This document shows, piece after piece, positions 62,703 through 64,000 of a DNA stretch of 64,000 nt (positions are counted from its first letter, which is position 1; the number at the start of each line of letters is the position of its first letter). The notes under the pieces were generated by a model. That model was not told where the DNA came from, searched no databases, and saw only the letters and a list, made by a program, of their open reading frames with translations. The translations under genes and the position numbers were made by a program. Source of the stretch: Polynucleobacter brandtiae (GTDB lineage: Bacteria > Pseudomonadota > Gammaproteobacteria > Burkholderiales > Burkholderiaceae); contig NZ_PGTX01000001.1 of assembly GCF_002797575.1 (NCBI RefSeq), forward strand, positions 620,001 through 684,000, written 5' to 3'.

Positions 62703-63083
62703 ATGCAATATGACTCCCCATCGAATGTTCTTGGCCAGCCATTGGTGCCCTGCTCTTTTGAGCCGCTGACTGGCTTTTTCAGAGACGGCTGCTGTAAAAC
62801 CAATGAGCAAGATTTAGGAAGTCATCTGGTATGCGCCATTGTCACCAATGATTTTCTTCAATTTAGTCTCAAGCGGGGTAACGATCTCATTACCCCTAGG
62901 CCTGAATACCAATTTCCTGGCCTGATAGCGGGGGATCAATGGTGCCTTTGTTTGAATCGCTGGATTGAGGCATTAGAAGCAAACTGCGCCCCTTTGATCA
63001 AGCTCGAAAGCACGCATGCGAAGGCGTTGGAGAAAGTTTCACTAGAAGTGCTTGAGCAATATGCTGCTGTAGCAGAAATCTAA
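62703..63083 (+). CDS. DUF2237-family protein
   Basis: A 126-aa protein with all family blocks: NVLGQPLVPCSFEPLTGFFR, DGCCKTNEQDLGSHLVCAIV, LKRGNDLITPRPEYQFPGL, GDQWCLCLNRWIEAL and LESTHAKALEKVSLEVLEQY. Several conserved cysteines suggest metal or redox chemistry. Its function is unknown. It ends 12 nt before the convergent DASH-type cryptochrome gene. Confidence 0.93.
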   Translation: MQYDSPSNVLGQPLVPCSFEPLTGFFRDGCCKTNEQDLGSHLVCAIVTNDFLQFSLKRGNDLITPRPEYQFPGLIAGDQWCLCLNRWIEALEANCAPLIKLESTHAKALEKVSLEVLEQYAAVAEI

Positions 63084-63095
63084 GAAAAGATACGC

Positions 63096-64000
63096 TCAGC
63101 GCCAGTGCTCTTGGTAGACTCCATGGGGGTCGTGGTCACGCATTTGTTTCACAACATTAAATGGTCTACCGCCCCGTGGGTCAGTGCCTCTACCGGCAAT
63201 ATAGAGCCAATTTCCCTGGTTGCTGTAGACGTCGTAGTCAATTAGTTGCGCTTCAAACCAAGCTGCCCCCGCTCGCCAGTCTCCATCCATGTCATAAATC
63301 CAATAGCTGGCAACGACTTGACGCAAGCGATTAGATAAGTAGCCAGTTCGCTCTAACTCATGCATGCCCGCATCAATTAGCGGTTGACCTGTATTTCCAG
63401 AAGTCCATTGTCTGTATTTTAAGGAATCGAATGGTTTTGTGGTTTGCTTGCTTAGGCCTTGTGCGCGGTAGAGTTTCTTGCCATACTTAAAATGAATAAA
63501 CCGGAAATAATCTCGCCACAATAATTCAAACCAAAGCCAGTACGTACCTTCATTTGCACCAAATTGCGTTTCATACACAGCAAGCTCTGAGGCAATCACC
63601 CGAGCAGAAATACAGCCTGAAGCTAGCCAAAGTGAAAACTTACTAGAAAAATCTTGACCCATCAACTGGTTGCGGGTCTGCTTATAGCTATCCGGAAAAC
63701 GGAGCTCAAGATAGCGCTTTAAATGAAGCATTGCCGCCTCTTCGCCACCTGGATAACCGGTGTTGACTAAAGGTGGTGAGGTGGATGGCAACGCTTTATC
63801 TCCAATGGCATCAATCGATTGAGGCAACGGAGGGCATGTCGCAGGCTCAGGAATTGGCTCAGCGTTTCGTAATTTAACAGCCTCCACCTCGCGGCGAAAC
63901 TGAGTAAACATATCTGGCATTGCCTCTAGATCAAATGGCAAATCCTGAGGGCTCAACATGCTAGACTGCCAAAATTCGTTTACCTCGATACCTAGATCCT
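63096..64000 (-). CDS. DASH-type cryptochrome/photolyase, N-terminus beyond window
   Basis: About 301 codons of a photolyase-family protein, open to the right edge. The frame continues upstream of the internal ATG (63959) as LGIEVNEFWQSSMLSPQDLP, so the true start is outside. Features are FTQFRREVEAV, the FAD-domain GGEEAAMLHLKRYL, FSLWLASGCISARVIASEL and WLWFELLWRDYFRF. Later come LSNRLRQVVASYWIYDMDGDW and DPRGGRPFNVVKQMRDHDPHG, typical of DASH members. Such proteins repair cyclobutane dimers in single-stranded or looped DNA. It is distinct from the FeS photolyase at 57928. Confidence 0.93.
   Translation of the reverse strand, partial: DLGIEVNEFWQSSMLSPQDLPFDLEAMPDMFTQFRREVEAVKLRNAEPIPEPATCPPLPQSIDAIGDKALPSTSPPLVNTGYPGGEEAAMLHLKRYLELRFPDSYKQTRNQLMGQDFSSKFSLWLASGCISARVIASELAVYETQFGANEGTYWLWFELLWRDYFRFIHFKYGKKLYRAQGLSKQTTKPFDSLKYRQWTSGNTGQPLIDAGMHELERTGYLSNRLRQVVASYWIYDMDGDWRAGAAWFEAQLIDYDVYSNQGNWLYIAGRGTDPRGGRPFNVVKQMRDHDPHGVYQEHWR

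Overview
The window looks like the chromosome of a free-living freshwater betaproteobacterium of the Burkholderiaceae, most probably Polynucleobacter. This is inferred from four things: moderate GC; the hisC-pheA-serC-gyrA / ompA-ubiG-gph-ssrA gene order; a tmRNA tag reading ANDERFALAA; and many Bug/TctC periplasmic binding proteins. No database search was possible, so the genus is an inference.

Layout. 1-5758 (minus): end of hisC, then pheA, serC and gyrA. 5916-8387 (plus): an OmpA-domain protein, ubiG, gph and the tmRNA gene ssrA. 8408-11225: a small, decayed ssrA-linked island bounded by imperfect 41-bp direct repeats. It holds an integrase remnant, a broken DUF2971 gene, an intact hipBA toxin-antitoxin pair with three evenly spaced operators, and debris. 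11253-14030: an IlvD/Edd dehydratase with a Bug protein. 14609-17561: an iron or haem uptake operon, tonB-hemP-TonB-dependent receptor, behind a Fur-box-like site; hemP starts at TTG. 17674-26910: organic-acid genes (methyltransferase, AhpD-like protein, two further Bug clusters, MmgE/PrpD, 2-hydroxyacid dehydrogenase, split chromate transporter) around trhO. 26946-31886: crcB, small proteins, an M50 protease, cytochromes c' and b, an MFS gene broken by one amber codon, and a hydroxyacyl-CoA dehydrogenase. 31969-38136: a probable sugar-acid or hydroxy-acid catabolic unit (2-hydroxyacid dehydrogenase, DapA-family aldolase, TAXI-TRAP transporter, and a convergent mandelate-racemase-family enzyme).

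38291-46609 is mixed: M23 peptidase, universal stress protein, DUF2177, SulP transporter, MFS transporter, 2OG-Fe dioxygenase, orphan TAXI protein and an SDR. 46610-53449 (minus) is a complete, tightly overlapped ccmABCDEFGHI operon for cytochrome c maturation. 53595-57846 carries another Bug protein, a family-3 binding protein without a signal peptide, a metallo-hydrolase, a quinone oxidoreductase and DUF2452.

57928-64000 is a probable light-stress block. A minus-strand operon encodes DUF2805, a DCC thiol protein, a chalcone-isomerase-like protein, a DUF3833 lipoprotein and an iron-sulfur photolyase. A divergent plus-strand set encodes an SDR, a histidine phosphatase and DUF2237. A DASH-type cryptochrome/photolyase runs off the right edge. 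Five Bug proteins are present with no TctA/TctB membrane partner in the window. The most notable items are the ssrA island with its operator array, the unannotated hemP, the single-stop MFS pseudogene and the photolyase-linked set of little-characterised genes.
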